Positions 47,361 through 49,219 of a stretch of DNA of 49,219 nucleotides are shown one piece after another. This DNA comes from Triangularia verruculosa. Taxonomy: Eukaryota; Ascomycota; Sordariomycetes; Sordariales; Podosporaceae. Within the stretch, counting starts at the first letter, position 1, and each line of letters begins with the position of its first letter. The stretch is from positions 1-49,219 of the forward strand of contig MU864054.1 in assembly GCA_033296885.1 (NCBI GenBank), written 5' to 3'. The translations under genes were made by a program, and so were the position numbers. Under the pieces are notes generated by a model that was given only the letters and a program-made list of their open reading frames with translations, had not been told where the DNA came from and did no database searches.

Positions 47361-47612
47361 TTTTTCGCCGTCCTTTTCACGCCAGAAACCGGCCGATCCT
47401 TTTCTTCTCCTGCCTCTCTCTCACTCTTACAGCGACGTATCGTCCTTGGGACTGCCGGCGATGCGAAACACAGCCGCACGTCGGGCGCCGTGATCCACGA
47501 TTGGCCGCTTTTCTGTTCCTCACAAGAGCTTCTCTTGTTCGAATGCCTCCTAAGGCAAGATCGCATCAATAATGAAGGTAAGGCCTAGATTGACAGCCAG
47601 ATCCAAGAATGC

Positions 47613-47889
47613 TTGCCGGAGGGACGCCGGGAGGGAGCACCTGTCGCTGCCAGTGGGGCGGGAATGTTGCCGGCAGGGCAAACTCGAGGTCCAATCTGGG
47701 CTCCGTTAGTTGTGAGTTGCCAGGTGGAAGGGGTGTGGGGGTGTTGCGCGAAACGTGACGGCAGGGCTCCAGGCAACTAACCTTTCAGGGCAAAAGTGGA
47801 TGGAACGTGTTGCCGGACGCTTCCCTCAGGGCAAACTGCGGGGGGCGCTTTTCAGGCTTTAAATCAAAACAAAGAACAGCCCACTTGCC
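47613..47889. promoter_or_regulatory. Cluster of nine TTGCC/GGCAA motifs
   Basis: TTGCC occurs at 47613, 47667, 47717, 47810 and 47885; its complement GGCAA occurs at 47677, 47772, 47789 and 47830. The pair at 47667-47681 forms an inverted repeat with a 5-nt spacer. Longer shared strings TTGCCGG (three times) and CAGGGCAAA (three times) occur. It lies 250-530 nt upstream of the zinc-cluster gene. Probably binding sites; the factor is unknown. Confidence 0.45.
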
Positions 47890-48745
47890 GTTTGGGCCGT
47901 GCTGGTGCTGGTTTAGGGTTTCGCTCTTAGCAGTACATCATTTTGACTTGTGATATTGAAGCCGCAACGTGCTGCTCGCCGATAGAGGATTGGGTGACCG
48001 GTGAAGGGTAAAAGAGAGAGAAGGGGAAGAAGAAGAAAAAAAGCAATCATGGTTCACACCCCCTCCCACCCCCCTCCTCCCCTTCTCGCCGGATTTCCGT
48101 CCGTCACATCCTCCCCCTCCCCCAAAGGGCATGGACCTGATAGAGAAAGCCAGCCACACGTGATTACGGTATTATCTATTGATTGCTTCACTCGAAGAAA
48201 GCAGCTGCCCGGCACAACCTCCATCACCGGGCAAGGCACATTATCCTTGAACTTCATGTACGAACGGAGCAAGTCCCACTCGTAAAGATAGCGGCCGAGA
48301 CGTCTTCGTTGGCTCTAACCACGCGCTGCCTATCGCTGATCCGCCTACCGACCGAGCGTCCATCCAACATCATATCATCTACGCACCTGGTCGAATTCCC
48401 GTCTCATTGTCCATCATGGTGCAATATGGCGAGCCTTGCCCGGTCTGTTTCGATGTATGGGTGTTGCGTGGCATGTCAGACTGCTCCCCATCCATCATTG
48501 GGCATATTGCCATGCCATGCGAATCATCTTTGATCTTCAAGACCCATCTCGGGCAATTACTATGCGCTTCCTTGGCTTGCCTGCCTTTGCAGTTTGGCAT
48601 TGCAACACAAGCTCTACTTCTTCTTGCCCAATGCCCATCACTTCCATCTAGATAGGCACTTCGGTGGAATATCTCTCTACCTGCCGCAATTTTCCTGACC
48701 ACCTCCATCTTCCAACACTTTTCCCCCACCACACCTCGGCACACT

Positions 48746-48770
48746 CCCTTCCCTTCCCTTCCCTTCCCTT
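48746..48770. repeat. (CCCTT)5 repeat
   Basis: Five exact CCCTT units in a pyrimidine-rich stretch upstream of the contig end. Simple sequence; no function inferred. Confidence 0.9.
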
Positions 48771-49127
48771 CCCTACCCTGCCCTCCCAGCCGTCTTACAT
48801 GCCGTGCCCCGTACTGTAAGCCTTTGGGTGCTTTCATCGAAGAAAACCCAATGCTGCCCTGGCCGGTCTCTTTCTACCCACCGAGCCCAGCTCATCAATC
48901 TCCAGTCTCACAACCGCTGCTTGCCGAGCACCACACCCACTGGGTTACATAGACCTACATATACGCCCACTAACACTACAGCACGGAATAAGCCCCGATT
49001 CGATTGAACTGCACGACCCGCTGTCTGTCTGCCTGCCTGCCCACGCCTACCCACCCACCCACACTCACACTCACACCACGGCAGCGGCACAGCCAAAAGT
49101 GTCACAGCGAGAAACGGGATGAAGTGT

Positions 49128-49170
<43 letters not shown>

Positions 49171-49219
49171 CGCGGGGCCCGGGGGGGGGCTAAAAAAAAA
49201 CAGAAAAACCGCACCAGAG
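49128..49219. other. Poly-G run and low-quality contig terminus
   Basis: Forty-three consecutive G, then a GC-only stretch, a nine-A run and a short tail. This looks like a sequencing or assembly artefact (G-calling at signal loss) rather than genomic DNA; the last about 90 nt should not be trusted. Confidence 0.75.

Larger units (their letters stand above)
47361..49127. other. Transcription factor upstream region, no gene seen
   Basis: About 1.77 kb to the poly-G run. It holds the TTGCC/GGCAA cluster at 47613-47889 and a (CCCTT)5 repeat at 48746-48770, both listed separately. Open frames such as 48379-48837 (minus, 152 codons) run through simple-sequence repeats and have no motif. Confidence 0.45.

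Noticed and set aside
48746..48790. Telomere-like repeat near the right end
   Set aside because: The unit is CCCTT, not CCCTAA, and only five copies occur away from the terminus.
48379..48837. 152-codon minus-strand frame near the contig end
   Set aside because: Runs through the (CCCTT)n repeat and has no motif.

Overview
The window reads as nuclear DNA of a filamentous ascomycete, most likely a Sordariomycete. Genes carry short introns (about 50-300 nt) with GTANGT-type donors and CTAAC-like branch sites. Families such as RTA1, a Zn(II)2Cys6 regulator and a ROM1/2-type RhoGEF are typical of such fungi. The piece looks like a whole contig: it opens with a 95-nt (AC)n array and closes in a 43-nt poly-G run and junk-like homopolymers. 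All gene models below were joined by hand from splice signals, and the summed exon lengths are multiples of three in every case.

Layout. 0.5-2 kb: transaldolase (-). 2.9-5.7 kb: Tudor-SN (-). 6.9-7.8 kb: Cu/Zn superoxide dismutase (-). 9.8-15.2 kb: Rho1-type guanine exchange factor (+). 15.6 kb: tRNA-Gly(GCC) (+). 16.4-18.9 kb: steryl-ester/acyl-glycerol lipase (+). 18.9-22 kb: no gene seen. 22-23.2 kb: RTA1-like membrane protein (+). 23.6-25.4 kb: Bor1-like anion exchanger (-). 26.2-28.1 kb: translation elongation factor EF-1alpha (-). 28.1-31.9 kb: gene-poor block. 31.9-33.4 kb: phosphoserine phosphatase (-), divergent from PAPS reductase at 35.2-36.1 kb (+). 37.3-38.6 kb: GPI-type fasciclin protein (+). 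39.8-42 kb: unrecognised fungal nuclear-type protein with a basic AT-hook-like patch (-). 42.9-43.4 kb: Isd11 (LYR protein for Fe-S assembly), a four-exon gene whose exons are too short to stand out as open frames (-). 44.2-47.4 kb: Zn2Cys6 transcription factor (-). 47.4-49.2 kb: its upstream region, with a dense cluster of TTGCC/GGCAA motifs.

Most genes are unrelated housekeeping functions: pentose phosphate pathway, oxidative defence, translation, Fe-S assembly, cell-wall signalling and lipid turnover. One plausible functional pairing is the divergent phosphoserine phosphatase / PAPS reductase pair. These supply the serine skeleton and the reduced sulfur for cysteine, and the shared intergenic region holds two near-matches to the CYS3 site. 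I found no CRISPR, prophage, recognisable transposon or secondary-metabolite cluster, and no clearly new multi-gene system. The best candidates for novelty are the unknown nuclear protein with an overlapping QQEER-repeat frame, and the TTGCC/GGCAA cluster upstream of the transcription factor.
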